Shown piece by piece: positions 1-7,552 of a DNA stretch of 64,000 nucleotides. A program made the position numbers and the translations under genes. Source of the stretch: Brenneria nigrifluens DSM 30175 = ATCC 13028 (GTDB lineage Bacteria; Pseudomonadota; Gammaproteobacteria; Enterobacterales; Enterobacteriaceae); NCBI RefSeq assembly GCF_005484965.1, contig NZ_CP034036.1:3968001-4032000 (forward strand), read 5' to 3'. The notes beneath the pieces are model-generated. The model was not told where the DNA came from. It ran no database searches and worked only from the letters and a program-made list of their open reading frames with translations. Position 1 is the first letter of the stretch. Every line of letters begins with the position of its first letter.

Positions 1-439
1 CAAAACCGCGAATGCGATAGGTTTCCATAAAATTGCCGTAGCCTTTCAGCGTTTGGATCGAGGCGTCATTCTTCACCACGTCGGCCAGCGTTTCCGCCTG
101 CTGCGAAAGGATCATCTTATCGGTATAGCTGATGACGTTAAACGGCACGTCGCGCGCGTTTTGCTGCCCCAGAAACCCCACCCGTCCGCCATTGGCGATT
201 TGGCCGTCCAGATACGCGGGAACCAGCTCATCGCCGCCGGAACGGAAATTATCTTCCGGTTTGGCGATAACCGTGATGGTGTCTTTACTGCCCGATGCGC
301 CAGGCTGCGGCGCGGAAGCGGAGGTCTCCGCCGCCAGCGGCATGGCGACGCCGGCGGCGGCCGCGCCGATCAGCAACGCAAGCAGCGTCGGCGCGCTGCG
401 GGGAATTACCGCCTGTTTGGATATTTCTGAAATTGTCAT
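1..439 (-). CDS. TonB-dependent siderophore receptor, N-terminal part (cut by window edge)
   Basis: Reading leftward from an ATG at 439, 146 codons stay open to the window edge. Residues 1-37 look like a signal peptide (basic start, hydrophobic core around TLLALLIGAAAAGVAM, Ala-rich end). A TonB-box-like segment with KDTITVIA follows, then the start of the plug domain: VPFNVISYTD, QAETLADVVKND and the closing YRIRGF motif typical of ferric-siderophore receptors. Receptors of this type sit in the outer membrane and import ferric siderophores with TonB-ExbBD energy. The barrel lies outside the window, so the ligand cannot be named. A possible Fur site lies upstream at 495-513. The family call is sound; the substrate is unknown. 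Confidence 0.85.
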   Translation of the reverse strand, partial: MTISEISKQAVIPRSAPTLLALLIGAAAAGVAMPLAAETSASAPQPGASGSKDTITVIAKPEDNFRSGGDELVPAYLDGQIANGGRVGFLGQQNARDVPFNVISYTDKMILSQQAETLADVVKNDASIQTLKGYGNFMETYRIRGF

Positions 440-494
440 GGGGGGTTCCGGGGAAAGTTAAATATAAATAATAATTATTTGCTTTCGCGATTAT

Positions 495-513
495 GCGAAT
501 GATTGCAATTATT
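495..513 (-). promoter_or_regulatory. Candidate Fur box upstream of the siderophore receptor
   Basis: On the minus strand the 19-mer AATAATTGCAATCATTCGC matches the classical Fur consensus at 13 of 19 positions by eye. It lies about 55 bp upstream of the receptor start, inside an AT-rich stretch (461-530). Iron control of such receptors is usual, so the site is plausible, but no score was computed. Confidence 0.35.
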
Positions 514-617
514 GCAAGCGACATAATAATTTCCCTGCAAACTTTTTTACCGGGATCGACTTTCCTGATAACCGGGAGAAATAAAGCCCGGCAAAATGGG
601 CCGCCGCCAGGATATGA

Positions 618-914
618 CGCGGCATTTTTGAACGGCTATGGCTGACCCATGGCGCCCACTACCGGCTCAGCCTGCGCGGCGAACCGGATAACCCCGATCA
701 GCGCATCGCCGAGGATATCCGGCTGTTGATTGAGCAAAGCCTGGAACTGCTGCTGTCGCTGTTGAAAAACATCGCCCGCTTTTTCTCCTTTATCGTTATC
801 CTGTGGCAGTTGTCCGGCGGCGAGCAGCAGCGGCTGTCGCTGCCGGGACGATCGTGCTGGCCGCGAGCCATCGGCCCGCGGTGTGCGCCCGGTTCGAGAA
901 GCACTTTTGTCTAA
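618..914 (+). pseudogene. Remnant of a YddA-type ABC transporter (fused permease/ATPase), internally deleted
   Basis: The plus-strand frame gives LWLTHGAHYRLSLRGE, then DNPDQRIAEDIRLLIEQSLE, which matches the signature in YddA/SbmA-like transporters (E. coli YddA has DNPDQRIAEDILLLI). A membrane segment ARFFSFIVILWQ comes next, and the frame then jumps straight to SGGEQQRLSL, the ABC signature motif that normally lies several hundred residues later. Most of the membrane domain and the Walker A region are therefore missing. After the motif the reading drifts out of frame and stops at 914. The 5' end is also lost: an in-frame TGA at 615 precedes the readable part. This is a decayed gene without function as a transporter. 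Confidence 0.8.
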
Positions 915-946
915 CGCCCTGCCACCGATAGCCGGCCGGCAGGGCG
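915..946 (-). terminator. Hairpin downstream of deoD, probable end of the deo operon
   Basis: A 9-bp perfect stem (915-923 with 938-946, core CGCCCTGCC) lies 12 bp beyond the deoD stop. It is GC-rich but the following T-rich stretch on the minus strand is poor, so it is a probable rather than a classical Rho-independent terminator. Confidence 0.45.
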
Positions 947-958
947 GGTACGGCCGGA

Positions 959-1678
959 TTACTCGCTATCGCCCAGCAGAACGGATTCCAGTGCGATTTC
1001 GATCATCTCGTTAAACGTGGTCTGGCGTTCTTCGGCGGTGGTTTGTTCGCCGGAGCGGATATGGTCGGAGACAGTGCAGATAGCCAGCGCCCTGGCGCCG
1101 AACTCCGCCGCCACGCCGTAAATGCCGGCGGCTTCCATCTCCACGCCCAGAATGCCGTACTTTTCCATCACGTCGAACATTTGCGGGTCCGGCGTATAGA
1201 ACAGGTCGGCGGAGAAAAGATTGCCGACGCGCACGTTCACACCTTGGGCTTTGGCGGCATCCACGGCGTTACGCACCATGTCGAAATCCGCGATGGCGGC
1301 GTAGTCATGGTCTTTAAAGCGCAGGCGATTTACCTTGGAGTCGGTGCAGGCGCCCATGCCAATCACCACGTCGCGCAGTTTTACGTCGCCGCGCACCGCG
1401 CCGCACGAGCCAACGCGGATGATTTTCTGCACGCCGAACTCGGTGATCAGCTCTTTCGCATAGATGGAGCAGGAGGGGATCCCCATGCCGTGGCCCATCA
1501 CCGAAATCTTGCGGCCTTTATAGGTGCCGGTGAAACCCAACATGCCGCGCACATTGTTGACTTCGCGGGCATTTTCCAGAAAGGTTTCGGCGATATACTT
1601 TGCGCGCAGCGGGTCGCCCGGCATCAGTACCACGTCCGCAAAATCACCCCTTTCCGCATTAATATGTGGCGTAGCCAT
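959..1678 (-). CDS. deoD: Purine-nucleoside phosphorylase DeoD
   Basis: The 239-residue product has the same length as E. coli DeoD and starts MATPHINAERGDFADVVLMP. This hexameric cytosolic enzyme splits purine (deoxy)ribonucleosides with phosphate, giving the free base and (deoxy)ribose 1-phosphate, which DeoB then isomerises. Visible family features are the phosphate-binding GDPLRAKYIA segment, RVGSCGAV, the nucleoside-binding VEMEAAGIYG and CTVSDH with its catalytic Asp. It is the last gene of the deoCABD order, separated from deoB by 195 bp that hold a GC-rich repeat, a longer gap than in E. coli. It is expected to be transcribed from the deo promoters upstream of deoC. Confidence 0.97.
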   Translation of the reverse strand: MATPHINAERGDFADVVLMPGDPLRAKYIAETFLENAREVNNVRGMLGFTGTYKGRKISVMGHGMGIPSCSIYAKELITEFGVQKIIRVGSCGAVRGDVKLRDVVIGMGACTDSKVNRLRFKDHDYAAIADFDMVRNAVDAAKAQGVNVRVGNLFSADLFYTPDPQMFDVMEKYGILGVEMEAAGIYGVAAEFGARALAICTVSDHIRSGEQTTAEERQTTFNEMIEIALESVLLGDSE

Positions 1679-1782
1679 GCTTTTATTCCTTATTAATCAA
1701 CATAAAATCACTCGCGCTCCAGCAGGCGCAAGGTTAAAAACACCTGTCGCGCCAGGCGCGACGTAAGTTCAGCAATCGTTTG

Positions 1783-1862
1783 ACCCGACCCCACCCCGGC
1801 CCTCCCCTTCGCAGGGGAGGGAGAACGCCCGCCCTGGCAAGGGGGAAGCCGGGAGGGGGCCG
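1783..1862. repeat. GC-rich palindromic (REP-like) element between deoB and deoD
   Basis: About 80 bp built of short inverted blocks. The clearest hairpin pairs 1800-1808 (CCCTCCCCT) with 1813-1821 (AGGGGAGGG) around a TCGC loop. A second, looser pair runs through CCCTGGCAAGGGGGAAG. It lies wholly between genes inside an operon, as REP-type elements do, and may affect mRNA stability or the deoB/deoD expression ratio. Only one copy is in this window, so the dispersed nature is inferred. Confidence 0.5.
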
Positions 1863-1873
1863 CGGTAAGCGTT

Positions 1874-3097
1874 TTACAATATCGACTTGCCGTAATCCAT
1901 CGCCGATAACCCGAAATACTTCGCCACCGTCTGGCCGATATCCGCAAACGTATCGCGGTGCCCGTAGGAACCGGGTTTCACTTTCGGGCCGTAAATCAGC
2001 ACCGGCACATTTTCGCGGGTATGGTCGGTGCCGTGCCAGGTCGGGTCGCAACCGTGGTCGGCGGTGAGGATCAGGATGTCATCCCCGGTCACCCGCGAGA
2101 GCATTTCCGGCAGGCGACGATCGAACAGCTCCAGCGCGGCGGCATATCCCGCCACGTCCCGGCGATGGCCGTAGGATGAGTCAAAATCGACGAAGTTGGT
2201 AAATACGATGGTGTTATCTCCCGCTTTGTCCATTTCCCGCAGGGTCGCATCGTAAAGCGCGTCAATTCCCGTGGCCTTCACTTTTTGAGTAATACCGACC
2301 TGCGCATAAATATCGGCAATCTTGCCCACCGACACCACCTCGCCGCCCTGTTCTTCCACCAGCTTTTTCAGGATGGTCGGCGCCGGCGGCTCCACGGCCA
2401 GATCGTGCCGGTTGCCGGTGCGCTGGAAGTCGCCGGGCTTATCGCCGACGAACGGACGGGCAATCACCCGGCCGATGTTGTAACCGCCGGCGGTCAACTC
2501 TTCGCGGGCAATCTCACACAGCTCGTAGAGTTTCTCCAAACCGAACGTCTCTTCGTGACAGGCAATCTGGAATACGGAGTCGGCGGAGGTGTAGAAAATC
2601 GGCTTGCCGGTTTTCATATGCTCTTCGCCCAGCTTATCCAGGATCACCGTGCCGGAAGAGTGGCAGTTGCCCAGATAGCCCGGCAGATTGGCGCGTTGCA
2701 CCAGCTTATCCAGCAGTTCCTGCGGAAAGCTGTTTTCTTCATCCTTGAAATAGCCCCAGTCGAACAGCACCGGCACCCCGGCGATTTCCCAGTGGCCTGA
2801 CGGGGTATCCTTGCCTGAGGAAATTTCACTGGCGTACGCGTAGGCGCCGATAATATCCGCCTGCGGATCCAGACCCGCAGGAAAAGCGCCGGTGGACTCC
2901 TCGGCCGCTTTTCCCAGCCCCAAGCGGCTCAGGTTGGGCAAATGCAGCGGCCCTTCGCGCCCCTGGTCGGCCTTGCCCGCCGCGCAGGCCTGGGCAATAT
3001 GGCCCAGCGTATCCGAACCAGCGTCGCCAAAGCGCTCCGCATCGGCGCTGCTGCCGATGCCAAACGAGTCGAGCACCATAATATAGGCACGTTTCAT
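1874..3097 (-). CDS. deoB: Phosphopentomutase DeoB
   Basis: The 407-residue product equals E. coli DeoB in length. It converts (deoxy)ribose 1-phosphate to the 5-phosphate with Mn2+, linking the phosphorylases DeoA and DeoD to the aldolase DeoC. It belongs to the alkaline-phosphatase superfamily. The N-terminal metal site MVLDSFGIG, the phosphorylated Thr segment GKDTPSGHWEIAG and the C-terminal metal site ILTADHGCDPTWHGTDHTRE are all present. It lies 61 bp downstream of deoA in the same direction. Confidence 0.97.
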   Translation of the reverse strand: MKRAYIMVLDSFGIGSSADAERFGDAGSDTLGHIAQACAAGKADQGREGPLHLPNLSRLGLGKAAEESTGAFPAGLDPQADIIGAYAYASEISSGKDTPSGHWEIAGVPVLFDWGYFKDEENSFPQELLDKLVQRANLPGYLGNCHSSGTVILDKLGEEHMKTGKPIFYTSADSVFQIACHEETFGLEKLYELCEIAREELTAGGYNIGRVIARPFVGDKPGDFQRTGNRHDLAVEPPAPTILKKLVEEQGGEVVSVGKIADIYAQVGITQKVKATGIDALYDATLREMDKAGDNTIVFTNFVDFDSSYGHRRDVAGYAAALELFDRRLPEMLSRVTGDDILILTADHGCDPTWHGTDHTRENVPVLIYGPKVKPGSYGHRDTFADIGQTVAKYFGLSAMDYGKSIL

Positions 3098-3158
3098 TAT
3101 TTATCTCCTGCATTGTTACACGCGGCAGGCACAGCCTGTCGGCGTTGGAAAATAGAGA

Positions 3159-4490
3159 TCACACCTCGTCCGCGTTCATGCGGCGATAGATAACCGGCGT
3201 TGTCGGCGCCGCTTGCTCGCCCACAGCGATCGCCGCGCGCACGTCGTTCGCCGCCTGCCGCCATTGCGCTTCCGTATTGGCGTGGATCACCGCCAGCGGC
3301 CGCTGGCCGTCGACGCGCTCTCCCAGGCGAACCACCTCATTCAGCCCCACGCTGTAATCAATGACATCGCCGGCCTGGCGGCGTCCGCCCCCCAGCGTCA
3401 CCACCGCCATGCCCAGCGCCCGGGTATCCATGGCGGTCACAATGCCGTCATGGTCGGCAAAAACCGGCTTGCTTAACGTGGCGGCCGGCAAATAGCGCGC
3501 ATAATGATCGACAAAATCGGCGGGACCGCGCTGCGCCGCCACCATCCGGCCGAACACCTCCGCCGCCTGGCCGTTATCCAGCACCCTTTGCATCTGGGCG
3601 CGGGCGTCCGCGGCGCAGTCGGCCAGCCCGCCGGCCAGCAGCATCTCTTCGCACAGCGCCATCGTCACCTCATATAGCCGCGGGTTGCGATGCTCCCCGG
3701 TAAGGAAACGCACCGCCTCGCGCACCTCCAGCGCATTGCCGGCGCTGGAGGCCAGCACCTGATTCATATCGGTCAGCAGCGCGCTGGCGCGGCACCCCGC
3801 ATGATTGGCGACCCCGACGATCGCCTGCGCCAACTGCTCCGAAAGCGCATAGGTCGGCATAAAGGCGCCGGAACCCACCTTGACATCCATCACCAGCGCA
3901 TCCAGCCCTTCAGCCAGTTTTTTCGCCAGAATGGAGGCGGTGATCAGCGGTATCGAATCCACCGTGGCGGTAATGTCGCGCGTGGCGTAAAAACGCTTAT
4001 CCGCCGGCGCCAGCGAGCTGGTCTGGCCGATAATCGCCACGCCGACCTGCTGGATGATGCGCCGGAAAGCGGCGTCATCCGGGAAAATATCCAGCCCGGG
4101 AATGGATTCCAGCTTATCCAGCGTGCCGCCGGTATGACTCAGCCCGCGCCCGGAGATCATCGGAACGTATCCTCCGCAGGCGGCGACCATCGGCCCCAGC
4201 ATCAGCGAGGTCACATCCCCTACGCCTCCGGTCGAATGTTTATCCACCAGCGGCCCGTTCAAATTCAGGCGCTTCCAGTCAAGCACCGTGCCGGAGTCGC
4301 GCATCGCCAGCGTCAGGGAAACGCGCTCCGCCATCGACATATCATGGAAGTAGATGGTCATCGCCAGCGCGGCGATTTGCCCTTCCGACACCGTGTTATC
4401 GCGGATGCCGTTAACAAAGAAGCGGATCTCTTCGTCGCTCAAGGGATTGCCGTCACGTTTCTTGCGAATGATTTCCTGAACCAGAAACAA
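3159..4490 (-). CDS. deoA: Thymidine phosphorylase DeoA
   Basis: DeoA splits thymidine and deoxyuridine with phosphate to the base and deoxyribose 1-phosphate. The family motif for phosphate and pyrimidine binding, DKHSTGGVGDVTSLMLGP, is at about residues 83-100, followed by SGRGLSHTGGTLDKLESIPG. I chose the TTG at 4490 as start: it gives a 443-residue protein beginning FLVQEIIRKKRDG like the 440-residue E. coli protein, and AGGAG lies 8 nt upstream. The frame remains open for 23 more codons upstream but these have no family counterpart. The gene begins 65 bp after deoC. Confidence 0.95.
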   Translation of the reverse strand: MFLVQEIIRKKRDGNPLSDEEIRFFVNGIRDNTVSEGQIAALAMTIYFHDMSMAERVSLTLAMRDSGTVLDWKRLNLNGPLVDKHSTGGVGDVTSLMLGPMVAACGGYVPMISGRGLSHTGGTLDKLESIPGLDIFPDDAAFRRIIQQVGVAIIGQTSSLAPADKRFYATRDITATVDSIPLITASILAKKLAEGLDALVMDVKVGSGAFMPTYALSEQLAQAIVGVANHAGCRASALLTDMNQVLASSAGNALEVREAVRFLTGEHRNPRLYEVTMALCEEMLLAGGLADCAADARAQMQRVLDNGQAAEVFGRMVAAQRGPADFVDHYARYLPAATLSKPVFADHDGIVTAMDTRALGMAVVTLGGGRRQAGDVIDYSVGLNEVVRLGERVDGQRPLAVIHANTEAQWRQAANDVRAAIAVGEQAAPTTPVIYRRMNADEV

Positions 4491-4555
4491 AGCATGCTCT
4501 CCTGATGAGTGAATAAAAGCACCGTTTATATTTTGCAATCGCTGGTGGCGCGCGC

Positions 4556-5335
4556 TCAATAACCGCCGTGCCGGACCGTTGACTGATGGCCCAACGCCGA
4601 CAGCAGATTGGCCAGCAAACTTGATGCCCCGAAGCGGAAATGCCGCGCGTTAACCCACTCCGGTCCCATAATCTCATCGGCCAGTTGCAGATAGATTGCC
4701 GCCTCCGCCGCGGTGCGCACGCCGCCCGCCGCCTTGAATCCCACTCGTTCGCCCACGCCTTTATCACGAATCGCCCGCAGCATGATTTCCGCGCTGTGCG
4801 GCGTGGCGTTGACCGCGATTTTGCCGGTGGAGGTTTTGATAAAATCGGCGCCGGCGTCAATGGCGATCTCGCTGGCCTGGCGAATCAGCGCGTCCTGTTG
4901 CAATTCTCCGGTTTCAATAATCACTTTCAGCAGCACATTGGCCGCCTCGCAGGCCGTTTTACACGCCCGCACCAGATCAAACCCGATTTGCGCGTCGCCG
5001 GCGATCAATGAACGGTAAGGGAAGACCACATCCACTTCATCCGCGCCGTAGGCAATCGCCGCGTTGGTTTCCGCCAGCGCGATAGCGATGTCGTCGTTGC
5101 CGTGGGGGAAATTGGTTACGGTGGCAATACGGATCTCCGGGGCTCCCTGCTCGCGCAGTACCTTGCGCGCCAGCGGAATAAAGCGCGGATAGATACAGAT
5201 AGCGGCCGTTTTGCCCGCCGGGCTGTTCGCCTGCCGGCACAGCGCCGTCACTTTCTCATCGCTATCGTCATCGTTAAGGGTGGTTAAATCCATCAGCTCC
5301 AGCGCGCGTTGCGCCACAGCGGTTAACATTGTCAT
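4556..5335 (-). CDS. deoC: Deoxyribose-phosphate aldolase DeoC
   Basis: A 259-residue class I aldolase that cleaves 2-deoxyribose 5-phosphate into acetaldehyde and glyceraldehyde 3-phosphate, the last step of the deo pathway. The catalytic residues of the E. coli enzyme are at identical positions: Asp102 in DEVDVVFPYR, Schiff-base Lys167 in ADFIKTSTGK and Lys201 in VGFKAAGGVRT. The usual KPAGG loop reads KAAGG here (Ala202 for Pro). The ATG at 5335 is preceded by GGAGAG at good spacing and reproduces the E. coli length. It is first in the operon, with a CRP-like palindrome 150-180 bp upstream. Confidence 0.97.
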   Translation of the reverse strand: MTMLTAVAQRALELMDLTTLNDDDSDEKVTALCRQANSPAGKTAAICIYPRFIPLARKVLREQGAPEIRIATVTNFPHGNDDIAIALAETNAAIAYGADEVDVVFPYRSLIAGDAQIGFDLVRACKTACEAANVLLKVIIETGELQQDALIRQASEIAIDAGADFIKTSTGKIAVNATPHSAEIMLRAIRDKGVGERVGFKAAGGVRTAAEAAIYLQLADEIMGPEWVNARHFRFGASSLLANLLSALGHQSTVRHGGY

Positions 5336-5483
5336 ACAACTCTCCAACTGGTCAGCCGGTCCGACCGGCGAGGGATTATGGCTAGGTAGATATTGGATAA
5401 CATCATGGGTATTTGACCATGCCGCGCCGGGCTATTTTGCGTTGCCATTCACACTTAATGTAACAATGATGTAATAGGGTGAG

Positions 5484-5511
5484 ATTATATGTGATCTGGG
5501 ACACATATAAT
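5484..5511 (-). promoter_or_regulatory. CRP-like palindrome in the deo promoter region
   Basis: A perfect 10-bp inverted repeat, ATTATATGTG and CACATATAAT, with 8 bp between. Read toward deoC the core is TGTGT-CCCAGA-TCACA, matching the CRP half-sites TGTGA/TCACA at 9 of 10 bases. The E. coli deo operon is known to be controlled by CRP, CytR and DeoR, so a CRP site here fits. CytR or DeoR operators were not resolved by eye. Confidence 0.6.
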
Positions 5512-5550
5512 GCACTATTCCTGATTTATTGCGCCAATTATAGGTTGCGG

Positions 5551-6615
5551 CTATCCCCCGCCGGCGACGTTGATTTCCACCGTGATATGAACCAGCCCTT
5601 TATGCGCCGCCAGACGCAGCTTGTAATAATCCGGGCTGACCGGCTGAGCGGTGGTCAAACTCAGGATACAGGCGTATTTAGCCGTTCCCACCCGCCATAC
5701 GTGCAAATCGGTAAGTTCGGCGGCAATGGGACTGGCGGTAATAACCTCCCGGATTTCGTTCACCACCGGCGCATCCATTTCGGCATCCAGCAAAACGCGG
5801 CTCGTCTGGCGAATCAACCCGTAGGCCCACACGGCAACAAGCCCCGCGCCCACCATGCCCATAACCGGATCCAGCCAGGCGGCGCCCCAGAGCTTGCCGC
5901 CGATCAGCGCCGCAATCGCCAGAACGGAGGTTGCCGCATCGGCAATCACGTGAAGGTAGGCCGAGCGCAGATTCAGATCCTGATGCCTTTCATGCGCTGG
6001 CGGCTCATGGGCGTGGTGATGGCCCGATGCGGCATGATCATGGTCTGCGTGGCGATCTTGATGCCTATGTTGATGATGCATATGCTGATGATGTGCGGCA
6101 CGATCGCCGTGAGCATGATGGTCATGATGGTCATGATGGTCATGGTGGTCATGGTGGTCATGGTGGCCGCGCAGCAGCCAGGCGCAGGCCAGGTTAACCA
6201 GCAGCCCGCCCACGGCAAGCGCAATGGCCTGATTGTATTGAATGGCGGCCGGATAAAATAGCCGCTCTACCGACTCGTACAGCATCACGATGGCGACGAG
6301 CACCAGCAAAATGGCGCTGGTAAATCCGCCCAGGACTTCGATCTTCCAGGTGCCGAAGGTAAAACGGCGGTCCGCCGCCAGCCGCCGGGCCGCGGCGTAA
6401 GCCATCACCGACAGTCCCAGCGCCAGCGCGTGCGAACTCATATGCCAACCATCCGCCAGCAGCGCCATGGAGTTGAAGTACCATCCACCGACGATTTCCG
6501 CCACCATCATCACCGCAGTCAACAATGCGGCATATCGGGTGTTCCTTTCCGCCAGAGGATTGCCGGCGTCAAAAACGTGAGAATGCGATCCGTATGTTTG
6601 TGGTATTTGCGACAT
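5551..6615 (-). CDS. dmeF: CDF-family divalent metal exporter, DmeF-like, with a long His-rich loop
   Basis: A 354-residue cation diffusion facilitator with six predicted membrane segments. The N-terminus (HSHVFDAGNPLAERNTRYA) is that of DmeF-type Co(II)/Ni(II) exporters rather than ZitB. Metal-site residues are visible: Asp55 and His58 in ADGWHMSSHA (segment 2) and His222 and Asp226 in HVIADAATS (segment 5). Between segments 4 and 5 lies a cytoplasmic loop, residues 151-211, with 29 His in 61 residues, beginning with five HHD repeats. No dmeR/rcnR-type repressor is adjacent. The role is metal efflux from the cytoplasm; metal preference (Co, Ni or Zn) is inferred from similarity only. Confidence 0.85.
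   Translation of the reverse strand: MSQIPQTYGSHSHVFDAGNPLAERNTRYAALLTAVMMVAEIVGGWYFNSMALLADGWHMSSHALALGLSVMAYAAARRLAADRRFTFGTWKIEVLGGFTSAILLVLVAIVMLYESVERLFYPAAIQYNQAIALAVGGLLVNLACAWLLRGHHDHHDHHDHHDHHDHHAHGDRAAHHQHMHHQHRHQDRHADHDHAASGHHHAHEPPAHERHQDLNLRSAYLHVIADAATSVLAIAALIGGKLWGAAWLDPVMGMVGAGLVAVWAYGLIRQTSRVLLDAEMDAPVVNEIREVITASPIAAELTDLHVWRVGTAKYACILSLTTAQPVSPDYYKLRLAAHKGLVHITVEINVAGGG
6114..6165 (-). repeat. In-frame 9-bp tandem repeat encoding HHD units in the metal exporter
   Basis: Six consecutive 9-bp units of the form CAC/T-CAT/C-GAC/T encode five HHD units and a terminal HHA. The near-identity of neighbouring units at DNA level suggests recent slippage growth. Changes of 9 bp keep the frame, so loop length could vary between strains. 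Confidence 0.8.
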
Positions 6616-6739
6616 CTCTTCTCCGCCCCTGACTCATGGGTACTGAAACTGAGTATAACGCAGCGCCGGTCGGCGAGCATCGACACCCGTCGCCCGTCAC
6701 CGTAAAATGCCGGGACCCGATGCAACAACAGCGATAACC

Positions 6740-7084
6740 ATGAGTGATAACCATGCCATGACCGAACGCCCCGCCGACCCCTGCTGGTATCTGTATATGC
6801 TGCGTACGACAAGCGGCCTGCTCTACACCGGCATTACCACCGATGTGGCGCGCCGTGTGGCTCAGCATCAGGCGGGAAAAGGCGCGAAGGCATTGCGGGG
6901 AAAAGGCGCGTTGACGCTGGTGTTCCAGTGTCCGGCGGGCAGCCGCTCAAGTGCGTTAAAGCTGGAGTACCGCATCAAGCAGTTGAGCAAAGGCCAGAAA
7001 GAGAGGCTGGTGCGCGACCAGCCTGCGTCGTTGTCCGATGGCCTATGCCAGAAAACGATGGAAGGGCTCGGCATACTCCACTAA
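6740..7084 (+). CDS. yhbQ: GIY-YIG domain protein YhbQ
   Basis: A 114-residue protein with one GIY-YIG nuclease-like domain: WYLYMLRTTSGLLYTGITTDVARRVAQHQAGKGAKALRGKG, as in E. coli YhbQ (100 residues). The catalytic-fold residues Tyr, Gly, Arg and the later Glu in LEYRIKQL are present. Its cellular role is not firmly established; DNA-processing functions have been proposed for the family. Start choice is uncertain: ATG at 6740 is used, ATG at 6758 is equally possible, and neither has a strong Shine-Dalgarno sequence. The 3' end overlaps the convergent yhbS by 42 bp because the C-terminal tail is longer than in E. coli. Confidence 0.88.
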   Translation: MSDNHAMTERPADPCWYLYMLRTTSGLLYTGITTDVARRVAQHQAGKGAKALRGKGALTLVFQCPAGSRSSALKLEYRIKQLSKGQKERLVRDQPASLSDGLCQKTMEGLGILH

Positions 7085-7552
7085 TCCGCTCGCGCCTTCA
7101 AAATGGTTATCCGTCAGCGGATAAACCTGAAAAGCCGCGGCGCCCTCCGGCCAGCGGCAGTGCAGCTGTTGCTGCGCGGCGGAAACAAAGCCAAAACGGC
7201 CATAGTAGGCCGGATCGCCGAGTACCACCACGGCGGTGTAGCCGAACTCATTCAGCGCATCCAACCCCTCGTACACCAACTGCTGACCAATCCCCCGGCG
7301 GCGCAGGCTTTCCTCCACCGCCAGCGGCGCCAGCGCCACCCACTGGCGGTCTTCCCCTTCGAGCAGCACCGGGCTGAAAGCGGCGTATCCCACCACCCCG
7401 CCCTCATCATCCGTCGCCACGATCCCCAGCGTCAGCTGACCGTCTTCGCGCAATTGATGAACCAGCTCGGCTTCGGCGTCGGTCGGAAACGACCGCCGCA
7501 ACAGACTGTCGATCCCTGCGGCATCCACCGGAATTTCAACGCGCACTAACAT
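7043..7552 (-). CDS. yhbS: GNAT-family N-acetyltransferase YhbS
   Basis: A 169-residue GCN5-related acetyltransferase (E. coli YhbS 167). The acetyl-CoA binding motif is VEESLRRRGIGQQLVYEGLD, followed by GYTAVVVLGDPAYYGRFGF, which is diagnostic of this subfamily. The substrate is unknown. Its ATG overlaps the end of ubiT by a few bases, so the two are translationally coupled. The last 42 bp are antisense to the 3' end of yhbQ. Confidence 0.92.
   Translation of the reverse strand: MLVRVEIPVDAAGIDSLLRRSFPTDAEAELVHQLREDGQLTLGIVATDDEGGVVGYAAFSPVLLEGEDRQWVALAPLAVEESLRRRGIGQQLVYEGLDALNEFGYTAVVVLGDPAYYGRFGFVSAAQQQLHCRWPEGAAAFQVYPLTDNHFEGASGLVEYAEPFHRFLA

Noticed and set aside
5479..6261. 260-codon plus-strand frame opposite the metal exporter with Met/Val-rich runs
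   Set aside because: The runs are the complement of the His/Asp repeat in the exporter loop.
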